Below are positions 24,375-36,238 of a stretch of 64,000 bases of DNA, in pieces (position 1 is the stretch's first letter; every line of letters begins with the position of its first letter). The stretch covers positions 111,465,501 through 111,529,500 of the forward strand of contig CM059585.1 in the NCBI GenBank assembly GCA_030407085.1. The letters run 5' to 3'. The translations under genes and the position numbers were made by a program. The DNA comes from Trichopria drosophilae. Taxonomy: Eukaryota; Arthropoda; Insecta; Hymenoptera; Diapriidae. The notes under the pieces were generated by a model, which saw only the letters and a program-made list of their open reading frames with translations, was not told where the DNA came from and did no database searches.

Positions 24375-25457
24375 ATGGCTGCGCTAAGTGAACGAGAAAG
24401 AATAACCATTCTCATGATGAGAGGCTGGGGTGATAACCAGCGATCTTTAGAGAATGTGCGAACCTTATTTAACGCATCATTTAGAGAGGGACGAGAACCG
24501 ATTTCTAAATCTACTGTTAGCAGAACAATAAATCGTTTTGAAGTTCACGGTACTGTGAAGGATCTCCCAAGAGCAGGTCGTCCAGTAACAGCATCAACTG
24601 AAGAAAATGAGTTGAATGTCGCGCTATCAATAACGGAAGATCCTCATACTTCCATCAGGAAAGTTAAACAGCAGCACGACTTATGTTACGGTACGGTACA
24701 ACGGATCTTAACTAAAAACTTAAAATTTCACCCATACAAAGTTAGACTCGTACAACAATTGAATGAAGACGATCCTGATAGACGCCTACAGTTTGCGGAA
24801 TTAATGATGAATCGAATAGATGCTGATGCCGGTTTCTTGAATCGCATCGTATTTTCTGATGAAGCTACATTCTTCTTAAATGGGGCAATCAATAGACATA
24901 ACATGCCTTATTGGAGTGAAACCAATCCTAATTGGATGGTCGATAGTCGTTCTACTCAATATCCTGAAAAAGTAAACGTATGGGCAGGTATTATAAACAA
25001 TGCGGTAGTTGGGCCCTTCTTCATCGAGGGTACCCTTACTGGTCAAAAATACCACGATATGTTGAGGGACGACATCATCCCTGCTATTCAGGTTATTGTA
25101 GGCGAGGATTTCGATCAGACTTGGTTTCAGCAAGATGGTGCAGCACCCCATTATGCAACAGATGTTCGCAATTATTTGAGTGATGTATTCGCAGAACGGT
25201 GGATAGGTCGAAGGGGTGTAATAGAATGGCCACCAAGATCTCCGGATCTTACGCCCCTTGACTATTTTCTATGTGGTTATCTCAAAGATAGAGTGTATCG
25301 AACGAAACCGGTGAATATTGAGGAAGTAAAACAACGAATACGGGATGAGATCGCGGCTATAGAACCAGATATGATTAAAAAAGTCGTATCGACTTTTTAT
25401 AATCGCTTGGGATATTGCCAAGAAGTTCATGGCAATCACTTTGAGCATAAGCTTTAG
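24375..25457 (+). CDS. Mariner-type transposase (360 aa, intact)
   Basis: This enzyme would bind the terminal repeats in the nucleus and cut and rejoin the element at TA sites. The N-terminal third (about residues 1-120) is the helix-turn-helix DNA-binding half usual in insect copies (SKSTVSRTINRFEVHGTVKD, then GRPVTAS and YGTVQRIL). The catalytic domain carries three acidic motifs in order: RIVFSDEATFFLNG (about 157), WFQQDGAAPH (about 250) and WPPRSPDLTPLDYF (about 286). By my count 36 residues separate the second and third catalytic Asp. Length is normal for the superfamily, with no stops or frameshifts. The ATG at 24375 follows CAAAGAGCA and is the first in frame. With both ends and TA duplications present, the element may still be, or recently have been, mobile. 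Exact mariner subgroup is not determined. Confidence 0.93.
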   Translation: MAALSERERITILMMRGWGDNQRSLENVRTLFNASFREGREPISKSTVSRTINRFEVHGTVKDLPRAGRPVTASTEENELNVALSITEDPHTSIRKVKQQHDLCYGTVQRILTKNLKFHPYKVRLVQQLNEDDPDRRLQFAELMMNRIDADAGFLNRIVFSDEATFFLNGAINRHNMPYWSETNPNWMVDSRSTQYPEKVNVWAGIINNAVVGPFFIEGTLTGQKYHDMLRDDIIPAIQVIVGEDFDQTWFQQDGAAPHYATDVRNYLSDVFAERWIGRRGVIEWPPRSPDLTPLDYFLCGYLKDRVYRTKPVNIEEVKQRIRDEIAAIEPDMIKKVVSTFYNRLGYCQEVHGNHFEHKL

Positions 25458-25515
25458 TAAGATACATAATTTCATCAAAATCTTAGTATACCCATCTTGC
25501 CTTAACTGTCTGGGG

Positions 25516-25565
25516 ACACCCACACACACACACACGCACACGCACACGCACACGCACACGCACAG
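25516..25565. repeat. CA-type microsatellite inside the transposon
   Basis: A run of CACACA changing into CACACG units lies just downstream of the transposase stop. Confidence 0.9.
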
Positions 25566-25797
25566 GTGACGGCGAGGGGAACCATCTGAACAAAGCACCC
25601 CGAAGAGGTGTAAACCCGACCGTGCTACCTCCACGCGGTACATCTTGGGTAATGCTAAAGCCGGCGGTAGCATTGGAAACAATGTAAAAATGTTACCCAT
25701 ACATACGGTATTTATAAACGTATCGGATGTAAAAAAAAATGTATATTTTTATCCGGGAACAATGATAATGCATTGCACTCTGGAAACTCTGGAAACA

Positions 25798-26472
25798 TTA
25801 CGAAAATGAAACGGGGTTCCAATTAAAAAAAAATAGTCTTGAGCTTAGAATAAGCCTCAAGGTAATTTTCAAGGTTAAATTCAATGGTGCCTCTTGCTGA
25901 GTTAATTCGCTGTTCCGGGAGTTTTAAGTTTGGCCTTGAAATGACATTGCCGAAAAAAACGGCCATAGCATATTTGGACGTAAAATTTTGTGCTCTCTCC
26001 GAATCCGTGAAAAAAAATAGCAGTTTCCATTAAAAAAAAAACAAACTTGACCTTGAAATAACCTTCAAGGTCATGTTCAAGGTCAAATTCTGTGCTACCA
26101 TTAAATATCCCAGGAAAAATCCTTAAACTTTTGTCTGAAACAATTTCCAAAGAAATGCACACCCTCTGAGATATTTCGCCGTTACGGGAGTTTTAAGTTT
26201 CACCTTGAAATGACCTTGCCGGAAAAATCGATCATATCATACTCGGACGTAGAATTTCCCGCTCTTTCAGAATCCATGAAAAAAAATAGGGGTTCCCATT
26301 TAAAAAAATTAACTTGACCTTGAAATAACCTTCACGGTCATGTTCAAGGTCAAATTCAATATCGCCATTAAATAGCCAGGGAAAAATCCTGAAACTTTTG
26401 TCTGAAATATTTTCCTCGAAAATGCACTCCCGCTGAGATATTTTGCTGTTCCGGGACTTTTGGATCACCCTG
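25798..26472 (-). repeat. Right terminal inverted repeat of the mariner-type element
   Basis: The reverse complement matches 23155-23892 closely over the outer 250 bp and with more changes further in. It is about 60 bp shorter than the left repeat. Confidence 0.9.
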
Positions 26473-26474
26473 TA

Positions 26475-26817
26475 TAATGTTACCATTGATTATGTACTTT
26501 AAAACAATTTTTATGGATGAAAAACAATAATATTAAGCATTTTTCTAAAGTAAAAAAAATTGAACTCCAAAAATATTAATAATAAATAAAATAAAATGTT
26601 ACGTATAAAATATAAAATATTCTCAACATACAATAAAGTTGCACGATTTCTGAAAGTAGAAAATGAATCTTTCTTAAGAAATTAAAAAAAAATGATTAAC
26701 TACTTTCTAACGAAAGTTTTAATGGTGAGAACTTTTATTACGTATTTGAATTTAGCTAGCAGAAAAACAAAATTATTACTGAAATTTTTTTACAGTAAAT
26801 ATGTCTTTTTGTCTTCA
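26475..26817. other. AT-rich spacer between two transposons
   Basis: Holds the continuation of the degenerate repeat units seen at 22.8-23.1 kb. Nothing else is recognised. Confidence 0.35.
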
Positions 26818-28503
26818 GGGTCATTCCGTGTCAGAAATATCACAATTTGCAAGGGGTCTTCGGATTTTTTCGAAACTCGGTATAATTATACCCCCATATG
26901 AAAGATGAATTATGCCCAAAGAATTTTTGAAAATTTTCAAAATTACGCGCACAACGAGGTGATGAATTTGAAATCGAATTATTTTTCAAACCATTGTAAC
27001 TCGGGAAGGGGTTATTCGATTTTTATGAACGAAACATGATATTAAAGCAAAAAACATATAATTTCGAAATAAAACAAATAAATAAAAAAAATTTTTTAAT
27101 TTGGCCCAAAAAAATGCAAAACAAATTCTGGACCAATTTTTTTCAAACTTATACCCTTTTTATTTTTTTTTAATATGTATGTGGTGATTCCTTATGATTT
27201 CACCTTTAATTTAAAAAAAAATATTGATGGAGGCTTTCGTAGAACTCGAGATAACGGGTTTTGAATTAGCGGCCGGGACGCGGCAACGGTCAACCTTGTT
27301 GACGGCAAACGAACGTATAATTCAATTTATATAAAATTTAAATTATTATTATTATAATAATTATAAAGATTTGAAATTTTAACTTGGCGAGTTTTTTTCT
27401 TCTAAAAAATGTAATTTTCTTGGGCTTCATCAGAGTACCAGACAATTCATGACACTGGAATGCCCAGGCGAGCAGCATCGCATCCACTCATTAACCCTTT
27501 CAGGGGCACATTTTTCATTACACGAAAAACAGCTGAAATTAGTTACTAAGGGTTTTTTGGGGTCGCTGATTACGAAACTGTTGGCAGATTTTCAAAATTC
27601 AAAATGGCGGATCAAATATGTCAAAAAAATTAATTCTCCAAAATTTTCATTTTTTTTGTTGAAAAAACTAACGCATCAAAAATTCTGAAAAAATATATCT
27701 GATAAAACTAAGTATGAAGAATGTGTGGAAAAAATTCCAGAGCCCCAGCTGTCTATGTTTCGGAGAAAACGAATTTTATCTAAAAAAATAAGCGTTTTTT
27801 CACGTTAATTGTTTATAACGTACATGTAAATAAATAAATTATTGCACTTGTTCACTAAATTCTAATAATTTATACTCTCAAGAGTAAAAAAAAGTACAGA
27901 TACATTCACATAAAATTAAAAAATATTTATGAAATATTAAAAAAACTTGGATAGAATAGGTGGTACATATTTGTGCCACCGCCCCTCAAAGGGTTAAAAA
28001 CGTGATACCTCAGGACCTCTAAAAGCGATCCGCGACGACGTGATAAGGCGCACGATGCGGCCGCGTCCCGTCCGCTCATTCAAAACCCGTTATCTCGAGT
28101 TCTACGAAAGTCTCCGTCAATATTTTTTTTTTAAATTAAAGGTGAAATCATAAGGAATCACCACATACATATTAAAAAAAATAAAAAGGGTATAAGTTTG
28201 AAAAAAATTGGTTCAAAAATTTGTTTTGCATTTTTTTGTTTATTCGTTTTATTTCGAAATTACATGTTTTTAGCTTTAATATCATGTTTCGTTCATGAAA
28301 ATCGAATTACCCCTTCCAGAGTTACAATGGTTTGAAAAATAATTCTATTTCAAATTCATCACCCCGTTGTGCGCGTAATTTTGAAAATTTTCAAAAATCC
28401 TTTGGGCATAATTTATCTTTCATATGGAGGTATAATTATACCGAGTTTCGAAAAAATCCGAAGACCCCCTGCAAATCGTTATATTTCAGACGTGGAATAA
28501 CCC
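26818..28503. mobile_element. Foldback DNA transposon with terminal repeats of about 450 bp
   Basis: The termini GGGTCATTCCGTGTC and, inverted, GGGTTATTCCACGTC are flanked by TTCA at 26814-26817 and TTCA at 28504-28507, a 4-bp target duplication. The inverted arms run from 26818 to about 27284 and from about 28060 to 28503. They share TATAATTATACC, AATTATGCCCAAAG and CTCGAGATAACGGGTTTTGA. No transposase is present, so it is non-autonomous. The superfamily is not identified; 4-bp duplications occur in several. Confidence 0.8.
27491..27997. mobile_element. Nested TTAA-type MITE inside the foldback element
   Basis: Bounded by TTAA at 27491-27494 and 27994-27997, with ends CCCTTTCAGGGGCAC and, inverted, CCCTTTGAGGGGCGGTGGCAC. 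This matches the ends of piggyBac-like non-autonomous elements. It occupies most of the unique centre of the surrounding element, so it probably inserted later. Confidence 0.65.
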
Positions 28504-28507
28504 TTCA

Positions 28508-30862
28508 TCAATATTAGTAATAATAATATGAAATATGTGTTCATGAAAACAATGTTTAATAATAATAGGGTTTCGTCCCTATTTAAAATAAGCTGAAGAG
28601 TACTAATGGGTGACTGATGACTTCCATCGTAAATTTTTTCTAATTGTTTATGTATTTTATGATTCATATCATGAATATTACCATCGTTTTCTATACTTCA
28701 TCAAGTTCATTTGGTGTACATTACATTATATCAAGAAAAAACTGCCACTTAATGCAAATAACCATCGAAGAATGATTAACAGTTTTAAATTAACTTTATT
28801 AAATTTACAAATCATTAATATGTACTATTGAACAAATTACGGTTTTAAGACTACACAATTAACAAATAATTTTAAAAATTTTACACGTGAAGTTATTAGA
28901 TAAGAAGTACTAAATTAATATATTAAAAAAAGCTAAATTTACATAAAAATCGTGATAATTCGGTTAATTTTACGCTGCGTACAATTTTCAAATACACAAA
29001 AAATAATAAGGTTTTCATTTAAAAAGTGCATTGAAAAGTACTATTAACATAATATAAAAAAAGAAAAAAAGTTATTCAAAATCACTGTGATTTTAAAAAA
29101 AGTAAACGCCCCGAAATCCTAAAAAAGAAACAATTCCTTACGAGGATTAGAATTTATAATTATTAAATTAATCACTAAGAGATCAATTCAAAGCCATAAA
29201 ACTAAATATTTCTTTTTTATTAGGAAAATGCATTAAAATGTACAATATTGAATGATTGTTTTAAATGTAAAATGCATTCTAATTAAAAAAAAATATTAAC
29301 ATTATTATAATAGTACTAATGAACTAAAAAATAGTACAAGTTTTTAGTTGCTATATCTATTTCCAGTTTGCTGTTTAATATAAATATAATTGACCAATTC
29401 ATTAATTTTGTTGATTACTATAATTATTCATAATTTCTATTATTTCTACTAATTTTTCATAACAGGCTATTTTTTAAATGATAATGACTTCTAAGCATAT
29501 AGAAATATGGGGTTAATACAGTTAATAGTTTAATAATTAATAACGAATAACATTTCAAAATATGAACAGTTTTTAACTCACGCTTGTTAAAAATTGTTAA
29601 ATTACTTCAAATTTTCCGACAGTGAAAGTACTTCCTTTGTGTACATGAGAAAAATCGAAATATCAAAATTATCCATGGAACGCTTTTGTATAGTTATTTA
29701 CAAGTATTGCTAACAAATGTTATTAATCGGTACCAAAAAATGCTTTTAGATCGTTGGAATAATTCTGAATAAAAAATGTCTATAGTTAATTTTTTATTAA
29801 TGCATGTTGTCAGAGATAAGTGCCAAATATTTCTTTTATTTTTATTTCAATTTTTTGTTTAATTAAAATAATTGAATAATTAAACAGAATATCTGTTATG
29901 CATATTTTCTAATAATAATTCGGAAATAGAAAATACAAAAAATTGTATTTTTTGAAGATTTGACCATTTTTATCTCCTAAAATATTCGTTTCCCGAAAAA
30001 TTGTAAGGTACAATTGTAAGTATCTAAAAAATATCTTTCCGTGCCCAAAACTTTAAACTTTGAATTGTTAACAATATTTGTTAATTTTAATGTCATTTTC
30101 TCTACGAGTTTACAGGCACTGAAATAATAATTTATATCGTTTTTACCAATTTTTTGTAAAAAATCACGTTTTCTCGCGAATAACGATCCATTTTTTGTGA
30201 AAATAATTGCTTTCATTACGGAAAAATATTCGTTAATTTTTTTTTGCAGAATTCTGAACAAAATATGTACTTTATGATTTTTTTCGGAAAGCGTATATTT
30301 GTGGAAATGAAAATATCAAATATTAAACAAATACAATGATCGGCATATATTTAACTCCGGAAATGTGCGTTTTCAGAACAATTGTTACCTTTTTAAAGGT
30401 GTCGAAAATGACCATTATTATTTAATAACGTTTACATTATACGTTTTGGGCGGGAACGAAACAAGTGAAAACTTAACATTCATTTCGTTTAAGGAACTTG
30501 TCACGTCTGGCATTATATGGCAAGGCATTTTCAAAATTATTTCCGTCGAAAATATTTATTTCTGAAGTTCCTGACACGTGCGGTCGGCTTCCGGTCCTAC
30601 ACGGAGAAAAAATTTCCAGAAAAATTACCGTGCTAGTCACCTGAAAACGGGTGTAAATTGATTTTTCGGAAATATCTATAGCAACAAACAAGAAATATTG
30701 CTTTTCTGGACACGAATATTTCCAATAACGGCTAGATATTTTTACGTACGAGCTAGTCGAAATGTTTAGTGTAGCACGGTAAAATTTACAGGACATTGAA
30801 TTTTTAAGTTAGTGCAAGTCAAATAATCCCCAATATTTGAAGAATTTATAATCTATTGCTTC
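28508..30862. other. AT-rich intergenic DNA, no gene supported
   Basis: About 2.3 kb of low-complexity sequence with only short frames lacking motifs. A segment around 30595-30790 begins CTACACGGAGAAAAAATTTC and ends near AGTGTAGCACGGTAAAATTT. It resembles the ACACGGAAAAACTTTT stretch at 44818, so it may be a MITE, but its ends were not defined. Confidence 0.35.
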
Positions 30863-31114
30863 ATTATTTTTACTATGCCACTTCTCGAAGTGGAAGCGAA
30901 AGTTACCGATCATATCCGAATGCTGCCGAGTCTAACTGCGGTGAAAACAAAAGAGCACCAATATGGCGGCCGAGTAGTCCGTCGGACTCCGACGCGTATA
31001 CTGGTCCGAACCAAGAAGAAAACTGTTTTTGTTCTGGCCAATTTATATACCGTGTGAGTCTTTTGCTTCTGGTCATAGGGAGTCCCATGTTAAAGCTTTC
31101 AGCCAATGAGAGGC

Positions 31115-31391
31115 AAGCTTTGACTCGATCGACCAATGGCGTGTCAGTACATATCTCAGTACTGAATTGCCTTACTGAAACGCGTCAAAAGTAAATAAAC
31201 ATTTAATTAGCAAGACTAAATTAATATTATTTAAGAATTTGAAATTTTGTCATTCTTGAAGATAAATACGGTTCTCCAAATTCATTTCTAATCATTTCTA
31301 ACATCATTCATGGTCATTCACAAATACAGGTTAGGACGTGAGTTCATGACATATCAACACAGATCATCAGGTTTAAAGTTTTACTCCGCCA
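31115..31391 (+). repeat. Left arm of a near-perfect 277-bp inverted repeat
   Basis: From AAGCTTTGACTCGATCGACC to CTCCGCCA. It is matched base for base, apart from about one position, by the reverse complement of 32401-32677. No terminal signature of a known transposon and no target duplication were found at the outer ends. Confidence 0.95.
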
Positions 31392-32400
31392 TGGTTTTAA
31401 TCGTTCCTGTTGTTAGATGCAATATTCAATGGCTTATTATTAGATAAGTATTCAGTTTCCATTATTACATTTTATTATTTAAAAAAAAAACAACCTGATC
31501 CTTTGGCGATTATTTTTTGCTCTTTTCAGAATACCAGTTACCGAATGATGAACATATCCAGAAACAGGAGCGGCTTGTCCTGCATTACTACCATCAAATC
31601 GTCAAGATCGAGTAGCTGTTAATCGTCATATCATGGCTCTGGACCACATAAATCAATGATCGGCATTCGACAATTTAGATAAGTGAGTTATTGTAAAACT
31701 ATGTAATTGTTGTTCGTTTTCTGTGTACTTAATTCATTTACATTTCACAGGTTGTCAAATTATTAATTAGAAGAAGCTGAATAATTTGAAAAATTGTGCG
31801 ATGCATGGCGAAGAGGTTTATTGAAAGGATAAGTACTGCGTACTTCTGCAACCTCAGCCTCGTGGCTCTTCTCGGCATTGGATTCTGAGGTTTTTAATAG
31901 AACAATGTCGATTCTTAATCTCGTCCAGACAATGCCAATTCAATTATTTGATAATGTAAGATCATCGTCCTGCTTCCTATATTTTGAAAAAGTTAAACCA
32001 TTAGATGCGTAACTGTTATTTTCTTTCATAGATACGCCATGTGTGCCTTGATTTCTACGAAGTATAGAAACTCACCTTCGTAAAGTTAATTGGCAAGATT
32101 TAAAAGCCAAATGAAAGTGTTTTTATTACTGAGAGTCGACATATCCAATCATCTCTCTCTGCATTTCGCTCTAAAAATTAAAAATTTACCACACATGCGA
32201 CATGGATAACGAAAATTGTACAATTGTTTATTTATTGAAAGTGCGTTGTATTTTAAATCGATCTTCATAAGAGTACTTATAATAACAAGAAAACAATTAG
32301 AACTAAATTAAAATTATGTACATTATTTACAAAATTAGTTATAAAAATAAATTAAATACGGAAATGTAGCTACTATTATTACGATTATTTACAATTTTAT
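31392..32400 (+). other. Spacer of the inverted repeat, with exon-like debris
   Basis: A stretch after the acceptor TTGCTCTTTTCAG near 31530 can be read as YQLPNDEHIQKQERLV, then stops. Another frame of the same stretch reads NRQDRVAVNRHIMALDHINQ. Further acceptor/donor-like signals occur near 31751 and 31966. No frame survives, so this is either a decayed spliced gene or coincidence. Confidence 0.2.
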
Positions 32401-32677
32401 TGGCGGAGAAAAACTTTAAACCTGATGATCTGTGTTGATATGTCATGAACTCACGTCCTAACCTGTATTTGTGAATGACCATGAATGATGTTAGAAATGA
32501 TTAGAAATGAATTTGGAGAACCGTATTTATCTTCAAGAATGACAAAATTTCAAATTCTTAAATAATATTAATTTAGTCTTGCTAATTAAATGTTTATTTA
32601 CTTTTGACGCGTTTCAGTAAGGCAATTCAGTACTGAGATATGTACTGACACGCCATTGGTCGATCGAGTCAAAGCTT
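32401..32677 (-). repeat. Right arm of the 277-bp inverted repeat
   Basis: Reverse complement of 31115-31391. The arms are equal in length and almost identical, meaning recent formation or ongoing gene conversion. Confidence 0.95.
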
Positions 32678-32999
32678 CTTAATTGTCGAATTAAAAAAAT
32701 TTTCACTTTTCATTTGAAATGATACGTTCTTTTGATATAATCTACCCAAATGAATGGTATTCCATACGATTCAATTCGGTTTTACATTCGATTGCATTCG
32801 ACAATTAGCCGTTTTCGCATATGCAAATAGATGTGCATAACCTCAATCTTTTAATTTGAGGTTATGTTCACGTTAATGAAAACGTTTAATTCCGCATTAA
32901 AATTTGCTAAATTTCATTCGAAAGCGGAAACAAATCAAATGCAAATAGAAATTCAGTGAAAATTTTGCACACGATCTCGTTTTTTGAGTACTTTCATAT

Positions 33000-33600
33000 T
33001 TACAACAAGCACCAATAGGACTTGCAAGCTTATAGTAAATGTTGATCAATCTGCGGTTGTAAGAATGATATCCACTATTTGTGGACTCACTAGAGGACAT
33101 CTCAATATGTAATATGATCTTACAAATTATACCGATGTTTGTTGTAAGAATAAAAATGTAGTCAAAACAATGTTGTACAATATAACCTCACAAATGATAC
33201 TGATGCTTGTGGCAAGCAAGAAAGTAGAGTTCGTACAACTGTAAAAGCCTCATCAACATTGACCATAAAATTGTTGTACATTAATATAATTTTTAAAGTA
33301 CATGCAAGGGCGTTCACAGGGAGGGGCAAGAGGGCGCAGTTGCCCCCCCCCCCCTCCTGGCCCGACAGTGTATATTTATTAGTTTATGTAACTTCCATTA
33401 ACATATAGTCGCATATTTAATTTTGCCTCCTCCTGAAAATAATCCTGTGGACGCCCATGAGTACATGTTGAGGCTTATAAGAACTATAGATACTGCATGT
33501 AGACTCACTAGAAAGCTTCTCAATATGTAATACGATCTTACAAGTCTTATTGACACCTGTTGCATGCATTAAAGTATGTCCTACATGCTTACAATTGCTG
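33000..33600. repeat. Diverged internal duplications, interrupted by a hAT MITE
   Basis: GACTCACTAGA...TCTCAATATGTAATA and ATCTTACAA occur at about 33083 and 33502, with a weaker third relative near 33178 (CTCACAAATGATACTGATGC). The copies were separated further by the 33305 insertion. Confidence 0.5.
33305..33459. mobile_element. 155-bp hAT-type MITE
   Basis: The ends CAAGGGCGTTCACAGG and, inverted, CATGGGCGTCCACAGG are flanked by exact 8-bp AGTACATG duplications at 33297-33304 and 33460-33467. An 8-bp target duplication and C-A-starting ends are the hAT hallmark. It is too short to encode a transposase. Confidence 0.88.
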
Positions 33601-33917
33601 TTTATATAATTTACAACAGCAATTCAACAAACGAAAAAAAATAGAAGTCAATTTTACCTTTTTTAAAATGCTTTCTTGAAAAAAGTAATTAAGCTAAATA
33701 TATGGTGTTTGTTGCATTTCACACTGTTTTCCATAAGAATCGATAAAAAACTGAGTTATGATTTTTTCGAACAACGGGTTCCATAACTTTAATTAATTTT
33801 TAATTTTGTATATTAATAAGTGAACATCATGTATCCATATATACACATTTCTTTTATTATTTACTTACAATGAATGGCTTATAATTAACTTCTTTTTATG
33901 TTTATTTTTGCAGTGAA

Positions 33918-34402
33918 ATGGTGAGTTCTAAATTAAAACGTGCTTCTTTTCTTACATGAAGTGAAAATGATGTAAATCATGTTGAATACATAATTCGTAC
34001 GAATGATTTTTAAAAAGTAATTATTTATATAGGATACTCGGAGGCATTTTGAACAACCAGATATAATTGCAAATGTAGGTAAACTAAATCTATTTAAATA
34101 GTAATTATTTTTTGTCTTATATATCTAATATCAAAAAATGTTTTTAGCCCGTTTATCAAATTTTGCTTAAAACTGGAGATAGAAAAAGCATTATCAAATT
34201 TTATTTAAGCAATAATCGTTTGAAAAAGAACTTGCGTAATTTACTTAGCCGCCTGTTACTTAATTTTGAGAAGGATAGACAGATAGAGAGCGTCTTCCGA
34301 CAGACAAACGTGGATCAGTTGGAATCATTTCAGTAAGTCCAAAATATTCCAATATATATAAATATTAGAGTGATTGCAAATATGGTCATTTTCAGATTTT
34401 GA
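33918..34402 (+). CDS. Small split gene candidate, unknown function (about 79 aa)
   Basis: Read from splice signals. An ATG at 33918-33920 is followed at once by a GTGAGT donor and preceded by TTTTTGCAG. Exon 34033-34074 follows ATATAG and is 14 codons (DTRRHFEQPDIIAN) before a GTAGGT donor. Exon 34148-34332 follows TTTTTAG and is 61 codons plus two bases. It holds PVYQILLKTGDRKSIIKFYL and later LLLNFEKDRQIESVFRQTNV before GTAAGT. A last piece after TTTTCAG at 34396 gives a stop at 34400-34402. All phases agree without adjustment, and the 61-codon exon is open in a region where other frames stop often. The product would be a short charged, helical protein. The family is not recognised, and the very short first and last exons are a caution. 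Confidence 0.4.
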
Positions 34403-36238
34403 ATTATTCCCCATGCAGTAAAATGGTTTCAATTACTGACATTAGAAACGAATGTCAAATTTTTTCTTTTTCACATTTTGCTTTTTTCAACATTTATAGT
34501 CAAGCTATCTAATCCAACCAATATTTGTTTACTTTTTCAAGCTTGAGACATAAGTCATAACCTAGTTATATGATAATTAAACAAAAAAATTGAAGGAGCT
34601 ATGGTGATGACAAGTTTTGGGTGTTTTCAACGAATACAGTTTTGAAGTCTCAGTTCTCCGGTACATGTAAAATTTGGTTTTTAGTGGCAAGACTGGCTTG
34701 TTAGTTTAGCCATGATATTTTTTAGTGAAAGTTCCATTGATTCAAATCAATTTTTAATCACAAAAAAATAATAAGCATGGGAGAACTTATTTCTCTATGG
34801 TGAAGTAAATAAAAAATCCTATAATTTATCACCAGGGTAACTCCTACAATTATCCATCAAACTGTTCATATAACCAGGTTTTAAATTACGTCTAAAGCTC
34901 GAAAAATAAAAAAAAATTGGTTGCATTAGATCGCTTTACTATAAACATTATTAATAAGGCTTAAATTAAATTATTAAATAAAATAGGAAAACGCCTAGAA
35001 ATTGTACTTTAAGCTGTTTGGAGAACGTGTTAACGTTATTTAAAAAATCTGAATAAATTTGATAATGATTTTCTGAATAATTGGAACCCTTTTATGGGGA
35101 GAATAATTCAAAATTTGAATTTTTTTAAAGATGTATGAATATATATATATTTGTGCACCTATAACTTGAATGAGTTCATAGTACGTCTTTCATGCTAACA
35201 TTATTATAATATACATGGATACTTGTCCAGCTGTTGTTAATTAATAAATGCTACGCAGTTAATTGAATAATGTTCAATTAAACTTTAATAAATTAAAAGT
35301 AAATGTTGAGAAGGAACTAAATATTACAATTTAATTTCTTAAATAATAATGATTCAAATCATAGCATGCATTCGGCGAGCGAAAGAGAGTTTACACTTTT
35401 TACATTATAGTGTACATATGTCACTTATCTGAATATTGTATGAATGCTTTTTTTATAAGCAATTTTCATTTACATTAATTCTTTTGCATATTAGGAGCAT
35501 AGTCGTACCCCTTTTATTAAATATTAAAACTGTAAAATGTGCCCTATTATCTGAATACGATGAACTCCCTTTGGAACTGTAATTCTTATTAGAATGAATT
35601 CTGCACTCTTGATAATTGGTATTTAAATTTACATTGGCTTACTGTAAAATAGACTTACATGGATTATGTATTAAAATTACAGTGAATATAAATAACAAAG
35701 ATTGAAGTCTTAATGCATTTTAATAAGAATTAGATAACCAAAGGTAGTTTAAGCTTTTAAGATTATTACATGTATGTTACTTACGTTAATAATGAACGAA
35801 GGCTCATTTTATAAAGAATTTTCAGTGACAATATTTCTTGTGCATAGTATTATTCTACCGATAAAACATTGAGGTTTCCAAAATGTATCCAATAATCTAA
35901 AACTCTCTTCGGCTCTGTTATTCTTATTGGAACTCATCCTGTGCTTTCAAACTTTACAATTGTGTTTAATACTTATTCATTTTAGGTTAAATGTATAATA
36001 AGGAACTAAGAAAGTATAAGATGTTGAGGTTTGGGAAAAAGGTTATAAATTTGGAAAGTTAACCTGAAATCTGAATTTGGGTTAACTTGTCAAAATTAAA
36101 TTTAACTGAATGACACATAGCCACATTGTTTTTTTTTCAAACTTTTGCCAAGATTATTTTCTGCCGAAGGCACATATTAATATTTATTAAGCCATATTTA
36201 TCAGCCAAATTAGGCTTCAAACGCGGAACGCGGTAAAG
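34403..36238. other. AT-rich intergenic DNA with a diverged tandem duplication
   Basis: No gene seen. About 35420-35650 and 35765-36000 look like a decayed duplication: both carry a GCTC/GCAATTTTCA...ATTCTT(T/G)TGCATA block, then TCTGAATACGATGAACTC / TCTAAAACTCTCTTCG, then TTCTTATTAGAA/TTCTTATTGGAA. A 60-bp block at 35061-35120 recurs at 45261-45320. Confidence 0.4.

Larger units (their letters stand above)
23155..26472 (+). mobile_element. Complete mariner-type transposon with long terminal inverted repeats
   Basis: The ends are CAGGGTGATCCAAAAGTCCC and its exact inverse, flanked by TA at 23153-23154 and TA at 26473-26474, the target duplication of the Tc1/mariner superfamily. The terminal repeats are very long: 23155-23892 and 25798-26472. 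Each is built from two full and one partial tandem sub-repeats of about 270 bp. The unique centre holds a single intact transposase gene. Total length 3318 bp. Confidence 0.93.

Noticed and set aside
24876..25700. Minus-strand frames overlapping the transposase and CA repeat
   Set aside because: Shadow frames; the CA repeat translated as alternating Cys/Val.
30875..31057. 60-codon plus-strand frame starting MPLLEVEAKVTDH and ending near a GTGAGT
   Set aside because: It could be a first exon, but no downstream exon in phase was found, and the opposite strand shows an equally plausible TATA-containing promoter arrangement.
31540..31620. Methyltransferase-like peptide YQLPNDEHIQKQERLV
   Set aside because: It only loosely resembles a LPND...QERL motif, stops after 27 codons and has no further domain support.
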